This document shows positions 1-6,421 of a stretch of 15,574 bases of DNA, piece after piece (the first letter of the stretch is position 1; every line of letters begins with the position of its first letter). The stretch is from RGDT01 sp964630925 (GTDB lineage: Bacteria; Planctomycetota; Planctomycetia; Gemmatales; Gemmataceae), in contig CAZVZK010000204.1 in NCBI GenBank assembly GCA_964630925.1, positions 1 through 15,574 of the forward strand. Direction: 5' to 3'. The notes under the pieces are model-generated. The model worked only from the letters and a program-made list of their open reading frames with translations. It did no database searches and was not told where the DNA came from. The position numbers were made by a program, and so were the translations under genes.

Positions 1-186
1 GGCAACCCGATCCCGGGGGGTATCGCCCTTTAACCCCCCGCAACCCGTTTTCCGACACCGCGGGGGGGGGGGGCCCCCCCCCCGGCCCCCCCCCACGCCG
101 GCTTCTCTTTTCCCGGCAGACGGCCTCCTCACCCGGCCCACCGCGGCCGGGTGCCCCCCCCACGGACCATCGCCCGGAGAAGAACC
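1..186. other. Gene-free start of window with G/C homopolymers and hairpins
   Basis: No coding region is supported here. A short inverted repeat pairs 14-21 with 33-40 (G6 against C6 plus flanks) and is followed by TTTT at 48-51, so it could be a weak terminator of a gene lying left of the window. Positions 62-94 are a run of 12 G, 10 C, GG and 9 C, which could fold as a G/C hairpin but is also the kind of sequence that assemblies get wrong. Positions 95-125 nearly repeat the 3' end of the terminator at 2381-2412. GGAG at 176-179 is the ribosome binding site of the first gene. Confidence 0.5.
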
Positions 187-396
187 ATGAAACTGCTCGG
201 CATCGGACTGATCATCCTCGGCGTCCTCGCCCTCGTCTACCAGGGGGTGAGCTTCTTCATCCCGAAGGAGACCATCGATCTCAGCTTCCTCAGCATCACG
301 GTCTATCAGCAGCACACGGTCCCGCTGCCGCCGATCGTCGGCGGCATCTCGCTCATCGCCGGGATCGTCCTCGTCATGATGGGCGGGCGGGAGTAG
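187..396 (+). CDS. Small two-helix membrane protein (DUF3185-like)
   Basis: A 69-residue protein. Residues 1-25 form one hydrophobic helix and about 48-66 a second, with a polar loop between them that ends in a VPLPP motif just before helix 2. This layout, including the T/V-PLPP motif, resembles small inner-membrane proteins of the DUF3185 type, whose function is unknown. The ATG at 187 is preferred over an upstream in-frame ATG at 151 because GGAG at 176-179 lies 7 bases before it and because the upstream extension is a proline/arginine-rich stretch unlike a membrane protein N-terminus. A GC-rich hairpin follows the stop at 402-420. The neighbours are other small envelope proteins, which suggests but does not prove a role in envelope stress. 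Confidence 0.75.
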   Translation: MKLLGIGLIILGVLALVYQGVSFFIPKETIDLSFLSITVYQQHTVPLPPIVGGISLIAGIVLVMMGGRE

Positions 397-401
397 CCCG
401 G

Positions 402-466
402 AGACGCGCGCCGCGCGTCTGTCCCGAACGGTTCGATCCGCCCCCCCGATTCCCGGGGGCGGGGAT
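402..466 (+). terminator. Two GC hairpins after the first gene, possible terminator
   Basis: Positions 402-410 and 412-420 are perfect complements, so in practice about 7 bp with a 5-base loop, starting 6 bases after the stop codon. A second imperfect hairpin pairs 436-445 with 455-466. Neither has a T tract, so termination is only a guess. The second could instead structure the 5' leader of the next gene. Confidence 0.3.
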
Positions 467-503
467 CGGGATGCCGAGTGTCCCTCGACACTGGAGGATG
501 AAC

Positions 504-1211
504 ATGGCGATGTTTGCCGAGATGTCCCTGGAGGCTCAGGGCGTCGTGAGCTGGCTCGCCGTCGGGCTGCTCACGGGCTGGCTGGCGGCGAGGGCCCTGA
601 AGGGCGGCGGCTACGGGCTCGTCGGCGACCTCGTCGTCGGGATCATCGGCGCGGTGGTCGGCGGGGCCCTGCTCACCCAGCTCGCGGCCGGGACGCGAGG
701 CCCGGGCGAGGGCCTGTTCGCCGCATTCATCGGCGCCTGCACCCTCCTCGCCTGCCTCCGGGTCTTCGCCCGTGAGAGTGTCGAGGCCTGCCCACCGCAC
801 CCCCTCCCGATGAGCGTCCACACCCCGGCCGAGGGGCCACGAACGCCGGGCGACGAGGTCCGCCACGAGGAGGGGTGCGGGGCGCCGCCCGGCGGCCGCC
901 GGGAGATGGAGGAGCGGGTGGCCCGGCACGCCGCGGGCGGGCCCGTGGACATCAGCCGCCGCCTGGAGGAGCTCGGCCACGAGCCCGGCTCGCGCCAGGA
1001 GCTGGACGCCGAGGAGCGGTGCGCGCTCAAGGCCCTGCGTGGCGACTTCGCCGCCCTCTCCCCCCTCGCCACGGCGGAGGACCGGGCCAGCGTCTCGGCC
1101 TTCGAGGGGGAGGGCGGCAGGGCCACGGTGCACGAGGAGGAGGACGCCAGCGGCGGCCAGGACCGGGTCGCCGTCTCCGAGGCGCTGAGGTCCGCACGGG
1201 GAACGTCGTGA
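504..1211 (+). CDS. GlsB/YeaQ/YmgE-like membrane protein with long hydrophilic C-terminal tail
   Basis: A 235-residue protein. Residues 14-90 hold three hydrophobic segments (about 14-30, 38-58, 70-88) with glycine-rich GWLAARALKGGGYGLVGD and GIIGAVVGG motifs, the signature of the transglycosylase-associated (GlsB/YeaQ/YmgE) family of small stress membrane proteins, normally 80-100 residues. The remaining ~140 residues are charged and soluble. They contain VDISRRLEELGHE, which recalls soluble segments of some planctomycete YgaP/DUF2892-like proteins, but no domain is firmly recognised. The tail may be a fusion or a frameshifted neighbour. The ATG at 504 is chosen because GGAGG at 493-497 sits 6 bases upstream. 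The ATG at 498 abuts that site, and the ATG at 471 has no site. The membrane part is secure; the tail is not. Confidence 0.7.
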   Translation: MAMFAEMSLEAQGVVSWLAVGLLTGWLAARALKGGGYGLVGDLVVGIIGAVVGGALLTQLAAGTRGPGEGLFAAFIGACTLLACLRVFARESVEACPPHPLPMSVHTPAEGPRTPGDEVRHEEGCGAPPGGRREMEERVARHAAGGPVDISRRLEELGHEPGSRQELDAEERCALKALRGDFAALSPLATAEDRASVSAFEGEGGRATVHEEEDASGGQDRVAVSEALRSARGTS

Positions 1212-1264
1212 TCGCCCGCCCCGAGCACCGCCCATTCAGCCCTCGGTTCATTCAGGAGCAACCC

Positions 1265-1639
1265 ATGAGCAGCATCAAGAGGGCCGTCGCGGCCTGCCTC
1301 ATCGCCCTGGCCGCCCTCGGCCTCTTCACCCCGGAGCGGGCCGAGGCGGGCCGCATCGGCGGGCCTGCCTCGGAGGCCGGCGTCATCGGGCCGGGCCAGG
1401 AGGCCTGGTTCGACGTGCCGTTGCAGGAGGGGACGTGGACGCGGGTGACGGCCCGCGGCGACGGGCGTTCCACCATCAGCCTGACCGTCTTCGACGGCGA
1501 CGGCAATTCCGTCGTCGGCGCCGGCGTCCTCGGCACCCGCGTCGCCAACGTCTACGCCGCGCGAGGGGGCTACTTCCGCATCCTCATCCGCAACGCCGGC
1601 AGCACACTGGCCACCCGCGTCACCGTATCGGCCAACTGA
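1265..1639 (+). CDS. Small secreted beta-rich protein
   Basis: A 124-residue protein with a clear Sec signal peptide: a basic start (SSIKR), a hydrophobic core through about residue 22, and a likely cleavage near AEAG at residues 26-29. The mature part of about 95 residues alternates short hydrophobic and polar stretches. It includes an acidic FDGDGN segment and ends in a strand-like VTVSAN, resembling a single beta-sandwich of the pre-peptidase (PPC) type often found in exported planctomycete proteins. No catalytic motif is visible. AGGAG at 1254-1258, 6 bases before the ATG, fixes the start. A longer in-frame opening beginning at 875 is overlap with the preceding gene. The protein probably acts in the periplasm or outside the cell; its role is unknown. 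Confidence 0.75.
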   Translation: MSSIKRAVAACLIALAALGLFTPERAEAGRIGGPASEAGVIGPGQEAWFDVPLQEGTWTRVTARGDGRSTISLTVFDGDGNSVVGAGVLGTRVANVYAARGGYFRILIRNAGSTLATRVTVSAN

Positions 1640-1666
1640 CCCGTGACGGCGGCCCCCTCAACGAAG

Positions 1667-1690
1667 CAACCCCCGGAGGGCCGGGGGTTG
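1667..1690. terminator. 10-bp hairpin between convergent genes
   Basis: Positions 1667-1676 and 1681-1690 are perfect complements around a 4-base loop (AGGG). The hairpin lies 28 bases after the stop of the secreted protein gene and about 100 bases beyond the stop of the convergent minus-strand gene. There is no T tract on either side, so it is either a weak bidirectional terminator or an mRNA 3'-end stabiliser. Confidence 0.5.
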
Positions 1691-1788
1691 TGCCATTCCA
1701 TGACCCCACCGGCCGGCGTCGTGGTATGGCGAGGGCGGCCGCCGGCCACCTCGAGGCCGATGCGTTCCAGCCTGCCCGAGCGTCGGGC

Positions 1789-2169
1789 CTAGCGTTTCCT
1801 GGGGTCGCGGGAGTCGGGGGCGGAGGCGAGGGTGAAGAGGATGACCTCCTCGCCCGTGACGGTGCTGATGTCGTGGTGCAGGCTGACCACCTTGACGCCG
1901 GTGACCCCGAGGATCAGCACCTCCAGCGCGGGCCGGGCCGTCTCGACGAGTTGGGTGCGGACCTGCTTGAGCAGGTCGCGGCCCTTCTCCGGCGGCAGCG
2001 TCTTGACGAGCTGCTGCTCGGCGGCGGTCAGCACGCCCTTGAGCCGGACCACGACCAGGTCGCCCAGCAGGTGGGCGCGGATGTCCTTCGGCCCCCGCCC
2101 CATGTACTCCTGCTCGAAGCGCGTGACCCCGTCGCAGATCCCGGCCTCGATCTCCCCCTGCGTCTTCAT
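1789..2169 (-). CDS. DUF2294 / MpsC-like protein, copy 1
   Basis: A 126-residue soluble protein. The sequence around EQEYMGRGPKDIRAHLLGD, followed by a strand-rich VVVRLKGVLTAAEQQL and a final VTGEEVILFTL, matches the DUF2294 family (Pfam now calls it MpsC after a Staphylococcus cation-transport system). Its biochemical role is unknown where mpsA and mpsB are absent, and neither is seen in this window. The ATG at 2169 is chosen because family members begin only a few residues before this conserved block. A GTG at 2199 would add ten alanine/glycine-rich residues. It diverges from a second, weaker family member at 2432, and the two have back-to-back promoter candidates between them. Confidence 0.85.
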   Translation of the reverse strand: MKTQGEIEAGICDGVTRFEQEYMGRGPKDIRAHLLGDLVVVRLKGVLTAAEQQLVKTLPPEKGRDLLKQVRTQLVETARPALEVLILGVTGVKVVSLHHDISTVTGEEVILFTLASAPDSRDPRKR

Positions 2170-2212
2170 CGCCACCCCCCCGCCCGCCGTCCCCGCCACG
2201 CCCCGCCCGTGC

Positions 2213-2242
2213 AGAATACCGGGAGGGAGGGGGGGTTGTCAC
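2213..2242 (-). promoter_or_regulatory. Sigma70-type promoter candidate for minus-strand DUF2294 gene
   Basis: Read on the minus strand, GTGACA (2242-2237) and TATTCT (2218-2213) are separated by 18 bases, giving 5/6 and 4/6 matches to the -35 and -10 consensus. The predicted start near 2206 leaves a leader of about 37 bases. It directly abuts the -35 of the plus-strand promoter at 2243, so one bound regulator could affect both directions. Confidence 0.45.
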
Positions 2243-2271
2243 TTGCAATCCCCACCACCCCTGCCTACAAT
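2243..2271 (+). promoter_or_regulatory. Sigma70-type promoter candidate driving the 2278-2397 RNA
   Basis: TTGCAA (2243-2248) and TACAAT (2266-2271) are separated by exactly 17 bases; the -10 matches 5/6 and the -35 matches 4/6. The predicted start is near 2278. The nearest downstream signal is a strong terminator at 2345, well before the next start codon. Confidence 0.55.
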
Positions 2272-2277
2272 GGTAGT

Positions 2278-2397
2278 TGACGTAGTCGGATGACGATTCA
2301 AGGGGTGATCCGCCGGCCGATGGCGGGGTACCCGTTGACGAGTAAGCCGGCGTGGCGGGGCACCCCAGAGGCGCCCCGCCACGCCGGCTTTTTTTTT
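2278..2397 (+). ncRNA. Candidate small RNA or attenuated 5' leader
   Basis: A promoter at 2243-2271 and an intrinsic terminator at 2345-2397 bracket about 120 bases with no ribosome binding site and no closed reading frame. A small hairpin (2310-2314 with 2322-2326) sits in the first half. Positions 2311-2317 are also perfectly complementary to 2346-2352, the left arm of the terminator stem, so an alternative antiterminator fold is possible. The element is therefore either a free-standing sRNA or a riboregulated leader of the DUF2294 gene at 2432. It matches no RNA family I recognise. Confidence 0.4.
2345..2397 (+). terminator. Strong rho-independent terminator
   Basis: Positions 2345-2361 and 2373-2389 form a perfect 17-bp GC-rich stem with an 11-base loop, followed by an unbroken run of nine T (2389-2397). 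This is the best intrinsic terminator in the window. It lies about 35 bases before the start of the DUF2294 gene at 2432, so that gene needs read-through or another promoter. Confidence 0.85.
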
Positions 2398-2431
2398 CCC
2401 CGGCAGACGGCCGATCGGGCCAAGGGCGGAC

Positions 2432-2860
2432 ATGATGCACGAGCCAAAGTCGGCCGTGGCGGAGCGGGTGGCCCAGGCCGCCGCCCTCTTCGAGAAGCAG
2501 AGGACCGGGCACGCCCCCTCGTCCGTGGCCGTGGTCCTGAGCGGCGACACCCTGGTGGTGACGCTGTACGGGGCCCTGTCGCCGGCCGAGCGGGCCCTGG
2601 CCTCCAGCGCGGCGGGCGCGGCCAGGGTGCAGGAGTTCCACAGGGAGCTGTTCGCCAGCTCCTCCGCCGGGCTGCTCGAGGAGATCAGGCGCATCACCGG
2701 GGCGGAGGTCCGCGAGGCCGCCGCGGAGGTCGAGGGGACCACCGGCACCGTCGTGCGGGTGTTCACGACCGGGACCGTGGTGCAGGTCTATCTGCTGGCC
2801 CACCCGGTGCCGGCGGACGCCTGGAGCGGCAACGGCGTCGTGCCGCCCGGCCAGACGTGA
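2432..2860 (+). CDS. DUF2294 / MpsC-like protein, copy 2 (divergent)
   Basis: A 142-residue soluble protein. The fold order follows copy 1: an N-terminal helix (VAQAAALFEKQRTGHAPSSV), a strand pair around VVVLSGDTLVVTLYGALSPAE, a central helix, and a last strand region (TGTVVRVFTTGTVVQVYLL). The match to DUF2294 is weaker than for copy 1, and the YMGRGP block has become HAPSS. Function is unknown. The start may be the ATG at 2432 or at 2435; AAGG at 2422-2425 is a modest ribosome binding site for either. A strong terminator just upstream suggests its expression may be controlled by transcriptional read-through. The two copies look like old paralogs. Confidence 0.7.
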   Translation: MMHEPKSAVAERVAQAAALFEKQRTGHAPSSVAVVLSGDTLVVTLYGALSPAERALASSAAGAARVQEFHRELFASSSAGLLEEIRRITGAEVREAAAEVEGTTGTVVRVFTTGTVVQVYLLAHPVPADAWSGNGVVPPGQT

Positions 2861-2912
2861 TGGCCGTGTCGGAATCGTTCACTTCCCAAAGCTCTCGATG
2901 GAGGATCGGACA

Positions 2913-3089
2913 ATGACAATTGGTGCATTCTTCTGGCTGCTGATGATCCTTTGGCTGATCTTCGGCCTCTACTGGAACCGCGACGACATCCGCGGCGGCA
3001 AGTACGGCCTCGTGGGGGGCAACATGATGCTGTTCGTCCTGCTCTTCCTCCTCGGCTGGAAGGCCTTCGGCTTCCCCATCCAGGGTTGA
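2913..3089 (+). CDS. 58-residue two-helix membrane protein
   Basis: Residues 3-24 form one hydrophobic helix. A short polar loop (NRDDIRGGKYGLVGG) and a second helix at about 41-55 follow. The protein resembles small hypothetical membrane proteins common in planctomycetes, and I know of no assigned function. GGAGG at 2900-2904 lies 8 bases before the ATG at 2913, so that start is preferred to the ATG at 2898, which overlaps the same site. It is spaced 45 bases from the next small membrane protein gene and is probably cotranscribed with it. Confidence 0.75.
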   Translation: MTIGAFFWLLMILWLIFGLYWNRDDIRGGKYGLVGGNMMLFVLLFLLGWKAFGFPIQG

Positions 3090-3134
3090 CCGTCGCCCCT
3101 CCCGCCACACACACCGAACGAAAGAGGTGCTTCG

Positions 3135-3293
3135 ATGCCACTCGGAACGATCGTGCTGATCCTGCTGATCCTGCTCCTCGTCGGCGCCATCCCGCGATGG
3201 AACCACAGCCGCGATTGGGGCTACGGCCCCAGCGGCGGCCTGAGCTTGCTGCTGTTGATCGTGCTGGTGCTCGTGCTCAACGGCCGGTTCTGA
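3135..3293 (+). CDS. DUF3309 family small membrane protein
   Basis: A 52-residue protein. Its start (PLGTIVLILLILLLVGAIPRW), the SRDWGYGPSGG loop and a second leucine/valine helix ending in NGRF match the compact DUF3309 family, which is annotated widely in proteobacteria and planctomycetes without a known function. Full family length is about 50 residues, so the gene is intact. An AGAGGTG ribosome binding site lies at 3123-3129, and the stop is at 3291-3293. It follows the 58-residue membrane protein closely and is followed by GC hairpins (3306-3327 and 3327-3362), suggesting the end of a small operon. Confidence 0.88.
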   Translation: MPLGTIVLILLILLLVGAIPRWNHSRDWGYGPSGGLSLLLLIVLVLVLNGRF

Positions 3294-3305
3294 TCGCCGC
3301 GCTCA

Positions 3306-3362
3306 CCCGCCCCCGCAGCGGGGCGGGGCGTCCGCGGCCGAGCGTCCTCTGAGCGGGACGCC
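3306..3362 (+). terminator. Paired GC hairpins after the DUF3309 gene
   Basis: Positions 3306-3313 pair with 3320-3327 (8 bp), and 3327-3333 pair with 3356-3362 (7 bp). Both lie within 70 bases of the DUF3309 stop. No T run follows, so termination is possible but not shown. The rest of the 3294-3537 gap holds only the promoter candidate at 3470-3498. Confidence 0.35.
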
Positions 3363-3469
3363 ACGGCCGCCGGAACGCAGTTGATGCCCACCCGTCCGCC
3401 GCGAAGGAACGATCCCTCGGGCGGCAAGGCCCCGGAGCGGCCGGCCCGCCTCACCCGCACAATGATTGC

Positions 3470-3498
3470 TGGACAACCGGCCGCCGATCAGGGACAAT
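3470..3498 (+). promoter_or_regulatory. Promoter candidate for the Hsp70 cluster
   Basis: TGGACA (3470-3475) and GACAAT (3493-3498) are 17 bases apart, giving 5/6 and 4/6 consensus matches. The predicted start near 3505 leaves a leader of about 33 bases before the first Hsp70 start codon. No CIRCE operator (the HrcA site typical of heat-shock operons) is visible nearby. Confidence 0.45.
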
Positions 3499-3537
3499 GA
3501 CACTTGATCCCGTCGCACCACGGCAGCCAACCATCGC

Positions 3538-6189
3538 ATGAGCATCCCCTCCAGCCCGCGCATCCGCAAGGCCCTCGGCATCGACCTCGGCACGACCAAC
3601 AGCGTCGTGTCGATGCTCGACCCCGCCGGCACCACGCTCCTCACCGGACGCGACGGCCAGAACCGCCTCACCTTCCCCTCCCTCGTCGCCTGGGACGAGG
3701 CCGCCCAGCAGCTCACCGCCGGCCACGACGCCCGCAACCTCCCCGGCAGGCTGCCCCTGTCGTCCATCAAACGCTACATGGGCCTCGATAAACGCTTCCC
3801 CGTCGGGCCGCGCTCCCTCACCGCCCCCGAGGTCTCCGCCGTCATCCTCCGCCACCTCCGCGGTTGGATGGAGACCACCCTCGGCCCCGACGCCGAACGC
3901 CACCTCCTCGACCTCGCCGTCATCACCATGCCGGCCTACTTCAACCACTCGCAGATCGAGGCCACACGCCTCGCCGGCGAGCTGGCCGGCTTCGAGGTCG
4001 CCGAGCTGCTCCACGAGCCCACCGCCGCCGCCATCTTCTACTCCTGGATCGAGAGCCACGGCGACGCCACCTACCTCGTCTACGACCTCGGCGGCGGCAC
4101 CTTCGACGTGTCCATCATCCGCCGCCGCCTCGGCGATCACGAAGTCCTTGCCGTCAGCGGAGATCCGTTCCTCGGCGGGGATGACTTCGACCGCTCCCTC
4201 GCCAGCCACCTCCTGACGGCCGGCAGATGGCGCCTCCACGCACCCGGTGACGACTCCTCCGGCGAGCCGTTCGACCCCCTACAACACTTCGATCCCACGG
4301 GGGAGCCGTTCGCCCGCCTCGTCCGTCAGGCCGAGTCGCTCAAGATGGAGCTGTCCGAGAAGCCGCAGGTCGAACGCTACGTCCCGCGCCTCGCCACCCT
4401 CGACGACGGACGCACCGTGTCGGTGGAATTCACCGTCGCCCGCCCCGCCTTCGAGAAGCTCATCCGCGAACGCTGCGTCCGCACCATCGAATGCTGCCAC
4501 GAGGCCCTCGGACGCGCACGCGAACGTGCCGGCATCCGCCTCAGCGACATCGACCATGTGATCCTCGTCGGCGGCTCCAGCCGCGTCCCCCTCGTCCGCC
4601 AGGTCGTGCAGGAGGCGTTCGCCAACCCCGCCCTGCCCGAACGTGTCAAGTCGCCGTCGCTTCTCTGCCACGAGCCGGACCTCGCCGTCGCCTACGGCGC
4701 CGCCCTCCGCGCCGCCGGCCACGGCACCCGCTTCCTCTGGCCCATGCGTGGCGGCTCGCTCGAATTGCACGTCACCAGCCCGCCCACGTCGCCGACGCCC
4801 GAGTACGAGGCCGCCGGCGTCGTCCGCGTCCACAACGTCCCCGGCCAGTCCCTCGAAGGCGCCTCCGTCCGCCTCCGCTCGGCCCACACCGGCCTCATCG
4901 ACGAGGCCTTCCTCGACTCACGCGGCGCCTTCACCCAGTTGACCGAGGTGTCGCCCGACGGCGAGACCACGCTGGAATGGACCGTCTGCGACGCCGACGG
5001 CCAGCCCCAGGCCGCCGCCTCCAGCCTCGTCGGCTGCCGGCCCGCGGGCCGTGTCCTCGGCCAGGGCGTCCTCGCCACCCAGCTCATCACGCGCCCCCTG
5101 GCCATCGAGGTCCTCACCCGCGGCCGCCAGCGTGTCAAGCAGACCGTCGCCCCCGTCGGCGCCGCCCTGCCCGGCACCTTCCGCTGCGTCTGCCGCACCG
5201 CCGACCAGTCCGGCCGCATCGTCGTCCCCATCTTCGAGGACAACCGCGTCATCAAGCACCTCGACATCCACGGCCTCGACCCCCTCCTCCCCGTCGGCTC
5301 GCCCGTCGAGGTCACGTTCTCCATCGACGCCCGTCACCTGATCGAGGTTTCGGTCAAGGTCAAGAGCGAGCACCGCCTGGAGCACGAGGAGACGGCCACC
5401 ATCGAGCCGCCGCCGCCCCCCACGCGCCCCACGCGCCAGGAGATCGAGGAGGTGATGCAGGAGCTGGAGGGCGAGATCGACCAGCTGTCCGGGCGGCACC
5501 GCACGCGACTCAAGGCCAAAGCGGCGCAGCTGCACGCCGACCTCCTCGAGGCCCTCGGCTACGATGACGAGGCGCGGGCGATCCAGCGGATGAGCGAATT
5601 GCGAGGCCTGGTGGCCCAGGCCGAGCGTATCCGCGGCCTCGTCCTCGACCCGCCGTGGACACGCTTCGCGCAGCTCGTGCGGCACGCGATGGACAACGCC
5701 GCCGAGGTGGCCGACAAGACGGGCCGCGCCCGCGAGGAGCTGTTCGGGCACATCCGGGCGCAGGAGAAGTACGCCGAGCAGGCCCACGACGAGGCCAATC
5801 AGGCGCTTTACAAGGAATGTTGGGATAATCTGGAGCGGTACGCGAATTACCTGGCACAGCTCCTGCGTGACGCCCTGCCGCGCCCCCTGGCCCGGCCCAA
5901 ACGCGACCCCGAGCAGGAGGCCCGCGAGGAGGTCGAGCGGTTCAGGCACCTCCTCTCGTCCGTCTGGAAGCAGGCGAGGGAGAAGAAGCGGGCCGACCTG
6001 GACTTCTTCATGGGCGAGATCGCCCGTCAGGCTTCCGGCCTGTCGTCGCGGATGAAGGACGACCCGGTGGCGACGATCAAGGAGGCCCGGAAGCTGTCGG
6101 TCGAGATCGAGAAGATCCAGGCCAGGATGGCCGAGCCCGTGAAGCCGAGGGCCGAGGACCACGGCGGGCTGCTTGAAGGTTCCTCCTGA
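3538..6189 (+). CDS. Enlarged Hsp70-family chaperone (DnaK-like) with extra central domain
   Basis: An 883-residue Hsp70; DnaK is about 638. The ATPase domain (1 to about 390) carries GIDLGTTNS (14-22), a lysine in SSIKRYMG (K78, equivalent to DnaK K70), EPTAAA (160-165), YDLGGGTFDV (182-191) and VGGSSRVP (344-351), so it should bind and hydrolyse ATP. A beta-type segment of about 110 residues (near 395-505) is inserted where the linker should lead into the substrate-binding domain. That domain follows at about 510-620 (RPLAIEV, 520-525 region, matches DnaK PLSLGIE). After a PPPPP hinge near 625 comes an extended, charged, probably coiled C-terminus of about 250 residues. No obvious ribosome binding site precedes the ATG at 3538, but the reading frame and family alignment support it. 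First gene of the chaperone cluster. Confidence 0.92.
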   Translation: MSIPSSPRIRKALGIDLGTTNSVVSMLDPAGTTLLTGRDGQNRLTFPSLVAWDEAAQQLTAGHDARNLPGRLPLSSIKRYMGLDKRFPVGPRSLTAPEVSAVILRHLRGWMETTLGPDAERHLLDLAVITMPAYFNHSQIEATRLAGELAGFEVAELLHEPTAAAIFYSWIESHGDATYLVYDLGGGTFDVSIIRRRLGDHEVLAVSGDPFLGGDDFDRSLASHLLTAGRWRLHAPGDDSSGEPFDPLQHFDPTGEPFARLVRQAESLKMELSEKPQVERYVPRLATLDDGRTVSVEFTVARPAFEKLIRERCVRTIECCHEALGRARERAGIRLSDIDHVILVGGSSRVPLVRQVVQEAFANPALPERVKSPSLLCHEPDLAVAYGAALRAAGHGTRFLWPMRGGSLELHVTSPPTSPTPEYEAAGVVRVHNVPGQSLEGASVRLRSAHTGLIDEAFLDSRGAFTQLTEVSPDGETTLEWTVCDADGQPQAAASSLVGCRPAGRVLGQGVLATQLITRPLAIEVLTRGRQRVKQTVAPVGAALPGTFRCVCRTADQSGRIVVPIFEDNRVIKHLDIHGLDPLLPVGSPVEVTFSIDARHLIEVSVKVKSEHRLEHEETATIEPPPPPTRPTRQEIEEVMQELEGEIDQLSGRHRTRLKAKAAQLHADLLEALGYDDEARAIQRMSELRGLVAQAERIRGLVLDPPWTRFAQLVRHAMDNAAEVADKTGRAREELFGHIRAQEKYAEQAHDEANQALYKECWDNLERYANYLAQLLRDALPRPLARPKRDPEQEAREEVERFRHLLSSVWKQAREKKRADLDFFMGEIARQASGLSSRMKDDPVATIKEARKLSVEIEKIQARMAEPVKPRAEDHGGLLEGSS

Positions 6190-6207
6190 CTGCGGTAACC
6201 TGAGTAG

Positions 6208-6401
6208 AACCCCCTGCTGGGGAAGAGGAAGGCATACCACGAAAGACACGGAAGACACGAAAGGAAGACAAACAAGGCCAGAGAGGCAGAAGAGTGCAAG
6301 AGCCTGCCTTCCTACTTGATACCTGCTTTGCCTCTTTTCTTTGTCTTCCTTTCGTGTCTTCCGTGTCCTTCGTGGTATGCCTTCTTCTCCCCTCTGGGGT
6401 T
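6208..6401. repeat. Long inverted repeat, 'TKDTKD'-type intergenic element
   Basis: Positions 6228-6272 and 6340-6384 are inverted copies of 45 bases with a single mismatch. Weaker pairing extends the arms outward to about 6208 and 6401, and the central loop is 67 bases. The arms consist of repeated CACGAARGACACG-like units, which when translated in one frame give the TKDTKD peptides and on the other strand FRVFRV peptides that recur as spurious ORFs in many planctomycete, verrucomicrobial and acidobacterial genomes. It is richer in A+T than its surroundings. Lying between two same-strand genes, its transcript would fold into a very long hairpin that could be cut by RNase III or lower expression of the downstream genes. 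Confidence 0.85.
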
Positions 6402-6421
6402 GCCTGAGAGAGCCAGTATCC

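Noticed and set aside
306..1235. A 309-residue open frame on the minus strand
   Set aside because: Covers the GlsB/YeaQ-like gene on the opposite strand; its sequence is arginine/glycine/proline-rich with no recognisable domain.
3294..3537. CIRCE/HrcA operator before the Hsp70 cluster
   Set aside because: No TTAGCACTC-N9-GAGTGCTAA-like inverted repeat was found here or before the second Hsp70 gene.
6341..6421. Earlier start for the membrane TPR protein
   Set aside because: The extra 27 codons are encoded by the inverted repeat and give the repeat-derived FRVFRV peptide. The ATG at 6422 begins a normal membrane anchor.
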